From: Bacteroidota bacterium
GTDB taxonomy: Bacteria; Bacteroidota; Bacteroidia; Bacteroidales; Prolixibacteraceae
Assembly (NCBI GenBank): GCA_030691295.1
Contig: JAUYEQ010000413.1
Location: forward strand, 1-6,808
Direction of reading: 5' to 3'
DNA length: 6,808 nucleotides
Shown here: in pieces, positions 1 to 6,621 of the stretch
How positions within the stretch are numbered: the first letter of the stretch is position 1
Layout: every line of letters begins with the position of its first letter
Position numbers and translations under genes: made by a program
The notes under the pieces: model-generated
Seen by the model: only the letters and a program-made list of their open reading frames with translations
Databases searched by the model: none
Told to the model about the DNA's origin: nothing

Positions 1-1229
1 GCCAAATCGGTATTTTGAACTTCGCGTAACTGCTTGGTTTCCATGTCGAGGTAAGCCGTGTACAATTGAATACGGTGCCGGTTATTAAACTGGTAATCAA
101 GTTTGTTGTGAAGACCGTAATTGCGTTTGTTTTCGTTGTAAATGCGTTCCTGCATCGAGGTAAGCACCGGAAGGTTTTTTCCGTCACGCGACAGATCGTC
201 TTTAAAATACAAGCTGTTTTCGCCGGTATAGGTATTCTGGTAGCTAGCTGAAAGAATCCATCCCAGCTTTTTTTCGAAAAACCGGTTGCCAAAAGTCAGA
301 TTTCCATAAGAATTTACGGGAATATCGACAGTTTTTATGACTATGTTTTGATTGGGAAAATCAGACGGAACAGCCTGGTAACCCTGTACGTTTCTTTCGT
401 AAGGCGATTTCAGATTGAGCGTTTTACTTCTGAAAGTTTGAAAATCGTTTTCGCTGAAAAACAGGCTGTACCCTGCCGAAGCATTGGCCTGAATCAACAG
501 TTTGTCTGGTGCATTTTTCATCACCAGGTTAACGGCTCCGGCTATGGCATCGCCTTCCATATTCGGCGTAAGTGTTTTCGATACTTCAATGCGGTCAACC
601 ATGTCAGATGGGAACATGTCGAGCGAAACGTAGCGGTGTTTGTTGTGTGTGCTTGGAATTTTGATGCCGTTCACCAGCGTGTAATTGTATCTTTTATCCA
701 TCCCGCGCAGCAGGGCGTATTGTCCGGTACTTGACGAACTTTTATCCAGAGTCACCCCCGACATTCGCTGCAATGCGTTGGCCACATTCAGGTCGGGTGA
801 TAATTCAATGGTTTTTGCGCTCACCACATTAATTACCTGATTTGAGTTTCTTTCTGAATTACGGGCGCTAAAGTCAGTACTTTTATCGTTGCGCCCAACG
901 ATGCTAACTTCATCCAATTCAGTATTTTGTGGCATTAACCTGAAGTCTGAATTTTGGCCTGCTGATTCAGTAACTGAAATCTTTTGTTCGATGGTTTGAT
1001 AGCTGATGTAGCTGCACTGAATGGTATAATTACCTTTTGGAATATTTTTGATAACGAAAGAGCCATCCAATCCCGAAATTGTACCCTGTTTCAACTCTTT
1101 AATATAAACGATCGCCCCCACTAATTCTTCCCCTGATTTTGCATCGTTGACTTTTCCTTTTAGCTCTGCCGAAAAAACCAGGTTTGAAAAAGAAAGGTAA
1201 ATCAGGCACACCAATAATCCTCTATACAT
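1..1229 (-). CDS. TonB-dependent outer-membrane receptor, N-terminal part (3' end outside window)
   Basis: Reading the minus strand from the ATG at 1229 gives 409 uninterrupted codons that run off the left edge. An in-frame TAA upstream fixes this ATG as the first possible start. Residues 1-20 form a signal peptide (hydrophobic core LLVCLIYL, cleavage likely after VFSA). Residues 22-97 look like a carboxypeptidase-regulatory-like beta-sandwich (LKGKVNDAKSGEELVGAIVY, then GLDGSFVIKNIPKGNYTI). Residues 105-240 are the TonB plug, with ELDEVSIVG, NALQRMSGV, LLRGMDKRYNYTLVNGIKIP, DRIEVSKTLTPNMEGDAIAG and VNLVMK. From about residue 245 the start of the outer-membrane beta barrel follows. Such receptors take up large or scarce ligands across the outer membrane using energy from TonB-ExbBD. 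The ligand cannot be told, and no SusD-like partner lies within the window. At least half the usual length is missing because of the window edge, not because of a break. The family assignment is firm; the substrate is unknown. Confidence 0.93.
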   Translation of the reverse strand, partial: MYRGLLVCLIYLSFSNLVFSAELKGKVNDAKSGEELVGAIVYIKELKQGTISGLDGSFVIKNIPKGNYTIQCSYISYQTIEQKISVTESAGQNSDFRLMPQNTELDEVSIVGRNDKSTDFSARNSERNSNQVINVVSAKTIELSPDLNVANALQRMSGVTLDKSSSSTGQYALLRGMDKRYNYTLVNGIKIPSTHNKHRYVSLDMFPSDMVDRIEVSKTLTPNMEGDAIAGAVNLVMKNAPDKLLIQANASAGYSLFFSENDFQTFRSKTLNLKSPYERNVQGYQAVPSDFPNQNIVIKTVDIPVNSYGNLTFGNRFFEKKLGWILSASYQNTYTGENSLYFKDDLSRDGKNLPVLTSMQERIYNENKRNYGLHNKLDYQFNNRHRIQLYTAYLDMETKQLREVQNTDL

Positions 1230-1246
1230 CTGTCGAATTTTAGTGG

Positions 1247-1254
1247 CAAAAGTA
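1247..1254 (-). promoter_or_regulatory. Probable -7 promoter element of the TonB receptor gene
   Basis: On the minus strand this reads TACTTTTG, an exact match to the Bacteroidota -7 consensus TAnnTTTG. It lies 17 bases before the receptor ATG, which implies a leader of only about 10 bases. I see no convincing TTTG or TTG at the expected -33 distance, so the assignment rests on one element. If real, the receptor is transcribed separately from the glycosyltransferase 78 bases upstream. Confidence 0.45.
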
Positions 1255-1307
1255 TCGGGCTGGAATTACAGAAGCATTAACGAAAAAATACAGTTGGAAT
1301 AAAAAAT

Positions 1308-2291
1308 TTACCCATGCTTTAACAGAATTTCTTCGAGTATTTCGTCGGTCATATCAGGAAAACTGAACTGAAGTACGGTTGAATTCTGCATCCAATCAAT
1401 TAGTTCAGGTGCTGAACGGGTAAAATGATCGAGCACTTTTATTCCCATCGATTTAAGGTTAGCAGCATTGCAAAATTGCTCGTACTGGCCTTTCATCGGG
1501 ATAACGCAGAGTTTTTTACCAAGGAAAATTGCTTCCGCAGGGCCCTCAAAACCTGCAGTACAAATTAGTCCCGTACAACTCAGGAAACTTTCGGTAAATC
1601 TTTCGAGCGAAACAGGTTGAAAATGAATGTTTCCAGCCGTATAATTGTGCTTTGAGTGTTTGGAAAAAACCTGCCATTCGGTATCCGGAATTTGGGAAAG
1701 CACATCCTGAATTTGCTGATTGCTGTAGGCGGGAAGATACACTGTGTAATGAGCTTTTACAGTTGCTTCAGCATTTCGGATGGCCGAACGAATGACAGGA
1801 GGGAATATAACAGGAGAGAAGGGTTTAAAATTAAAACCGTATTGAATGTTTGCCGGTGCGTATTTTTTCAGAATTAGTTTTCCGAGCAGATCGTTGATGG
1901 CTGGCTTGGGTGCAGATGGATGCAAAACAGCATTCTGATGACTTAGTCCGATGCAGTATTTTTTTTGAAGCCAGCACGCCCATGCTGATACAGGTTCAAA
2001 ATCACTGATTACCAGATCGTATTGTTTTACGGGCAAACTACGGATGTCACGTAAGAATTGCAATATTGGAATTGTTTGTATTGTTTTTAAGATATCGACC
2101 CCTCCATTTTGCCCCACGATAAAACTTAAACCTGAAAAACAATAATCAATATCGAAAGGTACTTTCAAATCAGCCTGTGTGCCACTCACCAGTACATCGG
2201 TATCGGCCAGCGATTTCAGGATAGGAACAATTTCGGTTGCCCTAGCCAAATGGCCGTTACCCGTTCCCTGAATGGCGTATAAAATCTTCAT
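1308..2291 (-). CDS. GT-B fold glycosyltransferase (MurG/UDP-glycosyltransferase-like)
   Basis: This 327-residue protein has no signal peptide or clear membrane span and should be cytoplasmic or loosely membrane-bound. It opens with a Rossmann strand and glycine-rich loop, MKILYAIQGTGNGHLARA (residues 1-18), the GxGHxxR signature of MurG-like and UDP-glycosyltransferase-like GT-B enzymes. An acceptor-side segment YDLVISDFEP (91-100) and LSHQNAVLHP (116-125) follow. The C-terminal half carries the donor-side motif: LICTAGFEGPAEAIFLGKK (242-260) and then CVIPMKGQYEQFCNA (262-276), where the glycine/glutamate-rich loop and the Q-x-x-x-A pattern usually bind the nucleotide sugar. The family resembles Pfam Glyco_trans_1_3 (PF13528) proteins, named from memory. 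It starts 8 bases after the stop of the metallophosphoesterase, so the two are almost certainly co-transcribed and perhaps translationally coupled. Donor and acceptor are unknown. It is too divergent and short of MurG-specific features to be called MurG. Confidence 0.85.
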   Translation of the reverse strand: MKILYAIQGTGNGHLARATEIVPILKSLADTDVLVSGTQADLKVPFDIDYCFSGLSFIVGQNGGVDILKTIQTIPILQFLRDIRSLPVKQYDLVISDFEPVSAWACWLQKKYCIGLSHQNAVLHPSAPKPAINDLLGKLILKKYAPANIQYGFNFKPFSPVIFPPVIRSAIRNAEATVKAHYTVYLPAYSNQQIQDVLSQIPDTEWQVFSKHSKHNYTAGNIHFQPVSLERFTESFLSCTGLICTAGFEGPAEAIFLGKKLCVIPMKGQYEQFCNAANLKSMGIKVLDHFTRSAPELIDWMQNSTVLQFSFPDMTDEILEEILLKHG

Positions 2292-2299
2292 TCTGATAA

Positions 2300-3154
2300 T
2301 TAAAAGAAACTAGCAATTTTCAATTCTTCCAAAATGGATCGGTACATCTGATTTTTATCCGGAATATAAAGTTCGTCGCCGGGCAGTTCTGGCTCTTCTT
2401 CTTCGTGTTCTGAATTGAAATAGTTCAGTGTCCAGTTTCCATTGATGCATTCTGCCGCCGAAAAGTGTTCAACCCAATCGCCGCAGTTGATGTACCTGAT
2501 GGTTCCTTTTTCAGTTTCAATGGTTTTATCAACCGGAATATGTGTGTGCCCGCAAATAACCATGTCAATTTCTTTACTGAGGGCGGCATTTGCAATGGCA
2601 AGTTCAAAATTTGTCAGAACTTTCTTCTCTTTCGATATGCGGTCTTTCATCGATTTGTAAAGAATCATGTCTTTGCCTCCAAATAGTTTCAGAATAAAAT
2701 TGAGGCCTTTGTTAAATCCTGTCAGAAAGCCATAGGTAGCTGCACCAAATTTAGCCAGCCAGGGTGAATGATGGATGATGTTATCGAAAACATCGCCATG
2801 AAAAATCCATATTTTTTGTTTTTTGATTGTCAGTTCAAGTTGGTTGACAATGCTGAAATTGCCCAGCTGGGTATTGTTGAATTTTCGAAAAACATCATCG
2901 TGGTTGCCAGTAATATATACCACCTGCACCCCTTTTTCGATCATTTTAACCAACTGACGGATCACTTTCAAATGAGCTTTCGGGAAATAATTCCGGCTAA
3001 ACCGCCACGAATCTATGATATCGCCATTCAAAACCAATGTTTTAGGCTGAATGGATTTCAAGTATTTAAGAAGGTGTTTTGCTTTGCTGGCCATGGTTGC
3101 CAGATGTACATCGGAAATGACTGAAATATCTAACTTTCGGATAGCTTCCTGCAT
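2300..3154 (-). CDS. LpxH-like metallophosphoesterase (UDP-2,3-diacylglucosamine diphosphatase family)
   Basis: A 284-residue calcineurin-type phosphoesterase with the full set of metal-binding motifs: SDVHLA (D15, H17), NGDIIDSW (D45, D48), TGNHDD (N84, H85), FHGDVFD (H119) and CGHTHIP (H203, H205). The DxHL start, the order of motifs and the late GHTHIP match the COG2908/LpxH family, which cleaves the pyrophosphate of UDP-2,3-diacylglucosamine in lipid A synthesis. A short hydrophobic helix-rich insert (about 132-160, YGFLTGFNKGLNFILKLFGG) resembles the lid that lets LpxH sit on the membrane surface. An acidic stretch (EHEEEEPE, 249-256) lies near the C terminus. Bacteroidota genomes can carry more than one family member, so this may be a paralogue rather than the essential LpxH; its glycosyltransferase neighbour rather than other lpx genes favours that view. 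The start at 3154 is the first in-frame ATG; an ATG 7 bases upstream is out of frame. Confidence 0.88.
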   Translation of the reverse strand: MQEAIRKLDISVISDVHLATMASKAKHLLKYLKSIQPKTLVLNGDIIDSWRFSRNYFPKAHLKVIRQLVKMIEKGVQVVYITGNHDDVFRKFNNTQLGNFSIVNQLELTIKKQKIWIFHGDVFDNIIHHSPWLAKFGAATYGFLTGFNKGLNFILKLFGGKDMILYKSMKDRISKEKKVLTNFELAIANAALSKEIDMVICGHTHIPVDKTIETEKGTIRYINCGDWVEHFSAAECINGNWTLNYFNSEHEEEEPELPGDELYIPDKNQMYRSILEELKIASFF

Positions 3155-3237
3155 ATCGCATCTTGCTTAATTCGGATGCAAGTAGCTTCTATTCTATTAC
3201 ATTACGATTACTATACAGTAAATTATTGATTAAAATT

Positions 3238-3296
3238 TATAAATGCTTTCCCAAAGTTTATTTATACTATTAGAGAACTTTGGGAAAGCTTTTATA
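3238..3296. terminator. Long inverted repeat/hairpin between tetR-like gene and phosphoesterase; possible terminator
   Basis: The arms 3238-3258 and 3276-3296 are reverse complements at 20 of 21 positions (only 3244/3290 mispair), enclosing a 17-base loop. The inner 14 base pairs (GCTTTCCCAAAGTT against AACTTTGGGAAAGC) are perfect; the outer 6 are A/T pairs. On the minus-strand transcript the hairpin is followed by a U-rich but interrupted tail (AATTTTAATC). It lies about 60 bases beyond the stop of the TetR-family gene and could end that transcript. The lack of a clean U run and its fusion to a tandem repeat leave open an operator or an RNA-processing structure instead. Confidence 0.5.
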
Positions 3297-3322
3297 TACG
3301 ATTAAAGAACTTTGGGAAAGCT
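3259..3322. repeat. Tandem duplication of a 32-bp unit
   Basis: The units 3259-3290 and 3291-3322 are head-to-tail copies, identical at 28 of 32 positions. They share the exact 16-mer GAACTTTGGGAAAGCT at 3275-3290 and 3307-3322, and over the longer 22-base stretch ending in it they differ at one base only. A third copy of the core (14 bases, 3245-3258) directly abuts in inverted orientation. The period of 32 bases is close to three helical turns, so two copies would face the same side of the DNA. It could be paired protein-binding sites or a duplicated hairpin arm giving two alternative pairings. Confidence 0.85.
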
Positions 3323-3353
3323 CATTTATTTTAAAATTTTACGCTCAGAGTTT

Positions 3354-3959
3354 CTATCTTTTCATGACCCCGTAACATAGAATTTTTACGATGTTGTCAA
3401 CACTTTGTTCGAGGTTTACTTTGCTGTAATCGCCTGCTGCCAAAGGCATTTCAAGCCCTTTTATCGCAGTGGTGATTCCGATGGCGGCCAGGGTAAGGTC
3501 ATATACTTCGAAAATATTTTTCCGGACACCTTCAATCAGGATTCGTTTTATCATTCTGATTTCTTCCTGCTGATGACGGTGTTTTATGTTTTCGATAAAT
3601 TCGATGGCAGTCACATCGTTTTCGAGTGCATTGTAAAAATTGGCCATTCCCCTGAAAGTGGTCAGTTTTGTAAGTATATAATCACGAAGTTTGTCAACCG
3701 GATCGGTATTGCGGTTTACAACAATGTCGAGTTCTTTGCGCAGTAAATCAACTTCTTTTTGTATAACTGCCTGAAAAAGATCTTCCTTGCTCGTGAAATA
3801 ATAGTAGAGTGAGCTTTTCCCTTTACGAACAGCGTTGGCGATATCGTCGAGCGTTGTTTTTTTATAACCGTATTTGCTGAATATTTCCTGAGCAATTTTC
3901 AGGATACTTTCACGGTTTGCATCTTTTTTGTTCGTTCCGTTTTCAATATTCATCGCCAT
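3354..3959 (-). CDS. TetR/AcrR-family transcriptional regulator
   Basis: A 201-residue cytoplasmic DNA-binding protein of normal length for the family. Residues 16-62 form the TetR-type helix-turn-helix domain: RESILKIAQEIFSKYGYKKT, then TLDDIANAVRKGKSSLYYYF (36-55) and TSKEDLFQAVI, with the typical YYYF-x-SKEDL recognition-helix end. Residues 70-201 are the all-helical ligand-binding and dimerisation part, which is poorly conserved and gives no hint of the ligand. Two in-frame ATGs occur near the start (codons 1 and 3); the first is placed about 20 bases behind the predicted transcription start and is preferred. The gene has its own promoter, 107 bases after rnr, and lies 199 bases upstream of the phosphoesterase/glycosyltransferase pair on the same strand. 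Autoregulation and control of that pair are plausible but only inferred. Confidence 0.92.
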   Translation of the reverse strand: MAMNIENGTNKKDANRESILKIAQEIFSKYGYKKTTLDDIANAVRKGKSSLYYYFTSKEDLFQAVIQKEVDLLRKELDIVVNRNTDPVDKLRDYILTKLTTFRGMANFYNALENDVTAIEFIENIKHRHQQEEIRMIKRILIEGVRKNIFEVYDLTLAAIGITTAIKGLEMPLAAGDYSKVNLEQSVDNIVKILCYGVMKR

Positions 3960-3984
3960 AACAATAGGTTTTTTTTTCAGAAAG

Positions 3985-4017
3985 CAAATATAAGGTTAAT
4001 TCCTGAAAATGAAACAA
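3985..4017 (-). promoter_or_regulatory. Bacteroidota-type promoter of the TetR-family gene
   Basis: On the minus strand a TTG (complement of 4015-4017) is followed after 22 bases by TATATTTG (complement of 3985-3992), an exact match to the -7 consensus TAnnTTTG with a -33 element at an accepted distance. Transcription would begin near 3979, giving a leader of about 20 bases that contains a run of nine A and no Shine-Dalgarno site, as is usual for Bacteroidota genes. Confidence 0.65.
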
Positions 4018-4025
4018 TAGATATA

Positions 4026-4053
4026 TTCAGGATTTAGATTGACAATCTCTGAA
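4026..4053. repeat. Inverted repeat between rnr and the TetR-family gene (operator or 3' hairpin)
   Basis: The centre AGATTGACAATCT (4036-4048) is a perfect 13-base inverted repeat around one base. Outside it, TTCAG (4026-4030) and CTGAA (4049-4053) also match, leaving five bases (4031-4035) bulged on one side. It starts 9 bases upstream of the -33 element of the regulator's promoter and 14 bases after the rnr stop. It could be a TetR-type operator or the folded 3' end of the rnr transcript. No U run follows on the minus strand, which argues against a simple intrinsic terminator. Confidence 0.5.
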
Positions 4054-4066
4054 ATTCAAAACTAAT

Positions 4067-6271
4067 TTATTTCCGTCTTTTTTTGATTGGCGCTGAAGAA
4101 TACTTTGGCGTGTTTTTATTTTCAGAATTCTCTTTTATCAGGCGAAAATCGAGCTGTTTTTTCTCCAGGTTTGCCCTGATAATCTCCACCTTTACAACAT
4201 CGCCCAGCTGAAATTTCTGGTGTGAATGCCGACCGACCAGACAATAATTTTTTTCATCGAAAATGTAAAAATCATCAGCAAGCGAACTTACCGAAACCAT
4301 GCCTTCGCACTTGTTTTCAAGTTCAACAAAAATGCCCCATTCGGTTACTCCTGAAATAACACCACTAAATTCTTCGCCGATTTTATCCTGCATGAACTCC
4401 ACTTGTTTGTATTTTGTGGAAGACCGCTCGGCATTGGCTGCTTTTGATTCCATAACGGACGAATGCTTGCACATATCTTCCCATTTTGGTGCGCTCACTG
4501 TTCTTCCGCCTTCAAGATAGCGTTGAAGTAAACGGTGAACCATCACATCGGGATAGCGGCGGATGGGAGAAGTGAAATGGGTGTAATATTCGAACGAAAG
4601 GCCGTAATGACCAATGTTTCGGGTCGAATACGCCGCTTTGGCCATGGTGCGGATGGCGAGCGTTTCAATCACGTTCTGTTCATTTTTACCTTTTACATTG
4701 GTCATGAGCAGGTTCATCGACTTTGAGATTTGCCCGGGCGTTCCAAGTTGCAGGCCGTACCCAAATTTGTGTATGAAATGATTGAAATTCATCAGTTTAT
4801 CAGGATCCGGTTTGTCGTGGATGCGGTAAACAAATGTCCGGGGAGTTTTTTGATCTTCAGGATTGCCAATAAATTCGGCTACCCGTTTGTTTGCCAGCAA
4901 CATAAATTCTTCTACCAGTTGATTGCTTTCTTTGGCTTCCTTAAAATAGACCGAAAGTGGTTTTCCATTTTCATCCAGGTTAAACTTCACTTCAACCCGT
5001 TCGAATCCGAGCGATCCCTTTTTGAAACGGGCTTCGCGCATTTTTACCGCAAGGCGGTGCAGGGTAAGAACTTCATCTTTCAGTTCACCTTCACCGGTTT
5101 CTATGATAGCTTGTGCATCTTCGTAGGCAAATCGTTTGTCGGAATGAATGACTGTGCGCCCGAACCATTGTTTCTGAATTTCAGCTTCATTGTTCAACTG
5201 AAAAATGGCCGAAAAGCAAAGCTTGTCCTCGTTGGGCCGCAGCGAACAAACTCCGTTCGAGAGTTTTTCAGGCAACATCGGAACCACCCGGTCAACAAGG
5301 TAAACCGAAGTGGCGCGGTCGTAGGCTTCCTCGTCGAGAATTGATCCGGGATGTACATAGTAGGAAACATCGGCAATGTGAACGCCCACCTCCCAAAAAC
5401 CATTTTCGAGTTTGCGTAAAGAAAGTGCATCGTCAAAATCCTTGGCATCGTGCGGGTCAATGGTAAAAGTGGTTACTCCGCGCATGTCGCGGCGGCGTTC
5501 TATTTCTTCTGCCGGAACCATATCAGGTATTTTTTCGGCTGCTTTCAGTACATTTTCAGGAAAACGCAGTGGCAGATCGAATTCAGCTAAAATTGCGTGC
5601 ATTTCAGTATTGTTATTTCCCACATCGCCCAGTACTTCTATGATTTCGCCAAATGGGTTTTTAGAACGTGCCGGCCATTCTGTTATCCGCGCAATTGCTT
5701 TCTGGCCGTCTTTTGCTCCGTTCAGCTTTTCATTCGGTATAAACAAATCAAAAGCTGATTTTCCTGAAGGTATTAAAAATGAAAAGTTTTTCGATTTAGA
5801 AATGGTACCAACAAAAATAGTTTTGGCACGTTCTATAATTTCAACCACTTCGCCTTCAGGTTGTTGCTTTTTATGCATGGCGTACAAATGTACTTTTACC
5901 TTGTCGCCATCCATGGCATGATTCAGGTTATGGGCCGAGACCAATACCGGTTTTTCAACTTCTTCGGAAGTGATGTATGCAAAACCTTGCCTTTGAATGT
6001 CAACAATACCGCAAATAGTTCCACCGCGCGATTTGAGCTTGTATTTACCCCGTTGAACCATCTCAAGGTTGTCGCTTTCGGCAAGCTCTTCAAGCACAAC
6101 AAAAACCAGTTTAATAATTTCGGGATCTTTAATCTTGAGCAGATCGGCTATTTGTTTGTAATTGTAGGTTCGTTCGGGTTGATCGTAATAAATAGTAAGT
6201 ATTGCGTTTTTAAGCTTTGGTTTATTGAATGTTTCAACCAATTTGGCTTTTTTATCTTTTTTCTTTGCCAT
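4067..6271 (-). CDS. rnr: Ribonuclease R (3'-5' exoribonuclease, RNB family)
   Basis: A 734-residue cytoplasmic exoribonuclease that degrades structured RNA, rRNA fragments and mRNA processively from the 3' end. Domains in order: a lysine-rich N terminus (MAKKKDKKAK); a winged-helix segment about 20-80; two cold-shock-like RNA-binding domains at about 84-146 (GTICGIVDIQRQGFAYI) and 152-215; the RNB catalytic domain about 255-585; an S1 domain about 633-712 (GEEFSGVISGVTEWGIFVEL); and a basic tail ending KKRRK. The active-site run IDPHDAKDFDDALS (271-284) supplies the four acidic residues D272, D278, D280 and D281, which bind the two metal ions. HFTSPIRRYPDVMVHRLLQ (565-583) carries the conserved arginines at the catalytic centre. 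The winged helix and basic tail favour RNase R over RNase II. It is somewhat shorter than the Escherichia coli protein (about 813 residues), as is common in Bacteroidota. The gene appears intact and stands alone, with a 350-base gap before it. Confidence 0.98.
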   Translation of the reverse strand: MAKKKDKKAKLVETFNKPKLKNAILTIYYDQPERTYNYKQIADLLKIKDPEIIKLVFVVLEELAESDNLEMVQRGKYKLKSRGGTICGIVDIQRQGFAYITSEEVEKPVLVSAHNLNHAMDGDKVKVHLYAMHKKQQPEGEVVEIIERAKTIFVGTISKSKNFSFLIPSGKSAFDLFIPNEKLNGAKDGQKAIARITEWPARSKNPFGEIIEVLGDVGNNNTEMHAILAEFDLPLRFPENVLKAAEKIPDMVPAEEIERRRDMRGVTTFTIDPHDAKDFDDALSLRKLENGFWEVGVHIADVSYYVHPGSILDEEAYDRATSVYLVDRVVPMLPEKLSNGVCSLRPNEDKLCFSAIFQLNNEAEIQKQWFGRTVIHSDKRFAYEDAQAIIETGEGELKDEVLTLHRLAVKMREARFKKGSLGFERVEVKFNLDENGKPLSVYFKEAKESNQLVEEFMLLANKRVAEFIGNPEDQKTPRTFVYRIHDKPDPDKLMNFNHFIHKFGYGLQLGTPGQISKSMNLLMTNVKGKNEQNVIETLAIRTMAKAAYSTRNIGHYGLSFEYYTHFTSPIRRYPDVMVHRLLQRYLEGGRTVSAPKWEDMCKHSSVMESKAANAERSSTKYKQVEFMQDKIGEEFSGVISGVTEWGIFVELENKCEGMVSVSSLADDFYIFDEKNYCLVGRHSHQKFQLGDVVKVEIIRANLEKKQLDFRLIKENSENKNTPKYSSAPIKKRRK

Positions 6272-6296
6272 TGTTCGTGTTATTTAAATTTCAACA

Positions 6297-6304
6297 CAAG
6301 GTTA
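6297..6304 (-). promoter_or_regulatory. Weak candidate -7 element of rnr
   Basis: The minus strand reads TAACCTTG here, one base away from the TAnnTTTG consensus, 25 bases before the rnr ATG. No clear -33 TTTG is present at the usual distance, so this is only the best candidate in the region. Confidence 0.25.
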
Positions 6305-6621
6305 AGAAACATTTTTGGAACCGTGGTTTAATCGGGCAGTCTATTTCATACGTAGCGGCAAGATTTATTGAAATTCTTCGGTATGGGAATTTTCTTGTTT
6401 GAGAAATTATTTTCTTTTCTTCCAGATTTTTGGAGATCTACTTGTATGGATTATTGCGTTTTGCATCTGACACTGTGCGGGGTGGATTAACCGATTGACT
6501 TTCTACAAAAAGCTGCTTTTCAATTTATTATTTCTGTCAGCGAAGCACTCGCAATCTAGTTGCCTGGAAGCTTGCTATTGTGCCTTCATTGTTTGTTTTT
6601 GAGTAGTTGGGGACTATACAC
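6305..6621. other. Gene-free intergenic stretch
   Basis: No open frame of useful length or recognisable protein or tRNA is seen on either strand. On the minus strand every frame is broken by stops; the only ATG near its start (ATGAAGGCACAATAG) encodes four residues. It contains a small A/T-rich inverted repeat (6508-6520) and, at about 6536-6580, a patch richer in G and C with short self-complementary pieces (GCGA/TCGC around 6539-6551, and the near-palindrome GCAATCTAGTTGC at 6551-6563). The patch has the look of a dispersed extragenic repeat, but no second copy occurs in the window. It separates typical chromosomal genes from the AT-rich partial gene on its right. Confidence 0.5.
6508..6520. 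repeat. Short inverted repeat, weak terminator candidate for the right-edge gene
   Basis: AAAAGCTGCTTTT is a perfect inverted repeat around one base, about 100 bases after the stop of the partial gene at the right edge. In RNA only five base pairs around a three-base loop could form, followed on the minus strand by one more U, so it would be a weak terminator. Confidence 0.25.

Noticed and set aside
348..734. 128-codon plus-strand open frame
   Set aside because: It lies wholly antisense to the TonB receptor, whose minus-strand frame has clear plug motifs; the plus-strand protein shows no domain.
1200..1229. Cysteine at residue 8 of the TonB receptor as a lipoprotein site
   Set aside because: It sits inside the hydrophobic core, is preceded by LLV rather than a lipobox with A/G/S at -1, and is too close to the N terminus.
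1230..1307. T-rich stretch after the glycosyltransferase stop as a terminator
   Set aside because: The U-rich runs on the minus strand are not preceded by any stable stem.
3208..3221. TTACT/AGTAA inverted repeat upstream of the phosphoesterase
   Set aside because: Five-base arms in an A/T-rich stretch are expected by chance; no second copy or overlap with a clear promoter supports a function.
3269..3322. Two near-identical 22-base repeats, CRISPR-like at first sight
   Set aside because: Only two direct copies exist, with a 10-base gap that is itself similar between units. There is no array of unique spacers and no cas gene.
4730..5344. 204-codon plus-strand open frame
   Set aside because: It is antisense to the RNB domain of RNase R; its length reflects the codon bias of the real gene on the other strand.
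5412..5921. 169-codon plus-strand open frame
   Set aside because: Antisense to rnr, serine-rich low-complexity translation with no recognisable motif.
5861..6331. 156-codon plus-strand open frame spanning the rnr start
   Set aside because: Almost entirely antisense to rnr; only the last 60 bases are intergenic, and no promoter or homology is seen.
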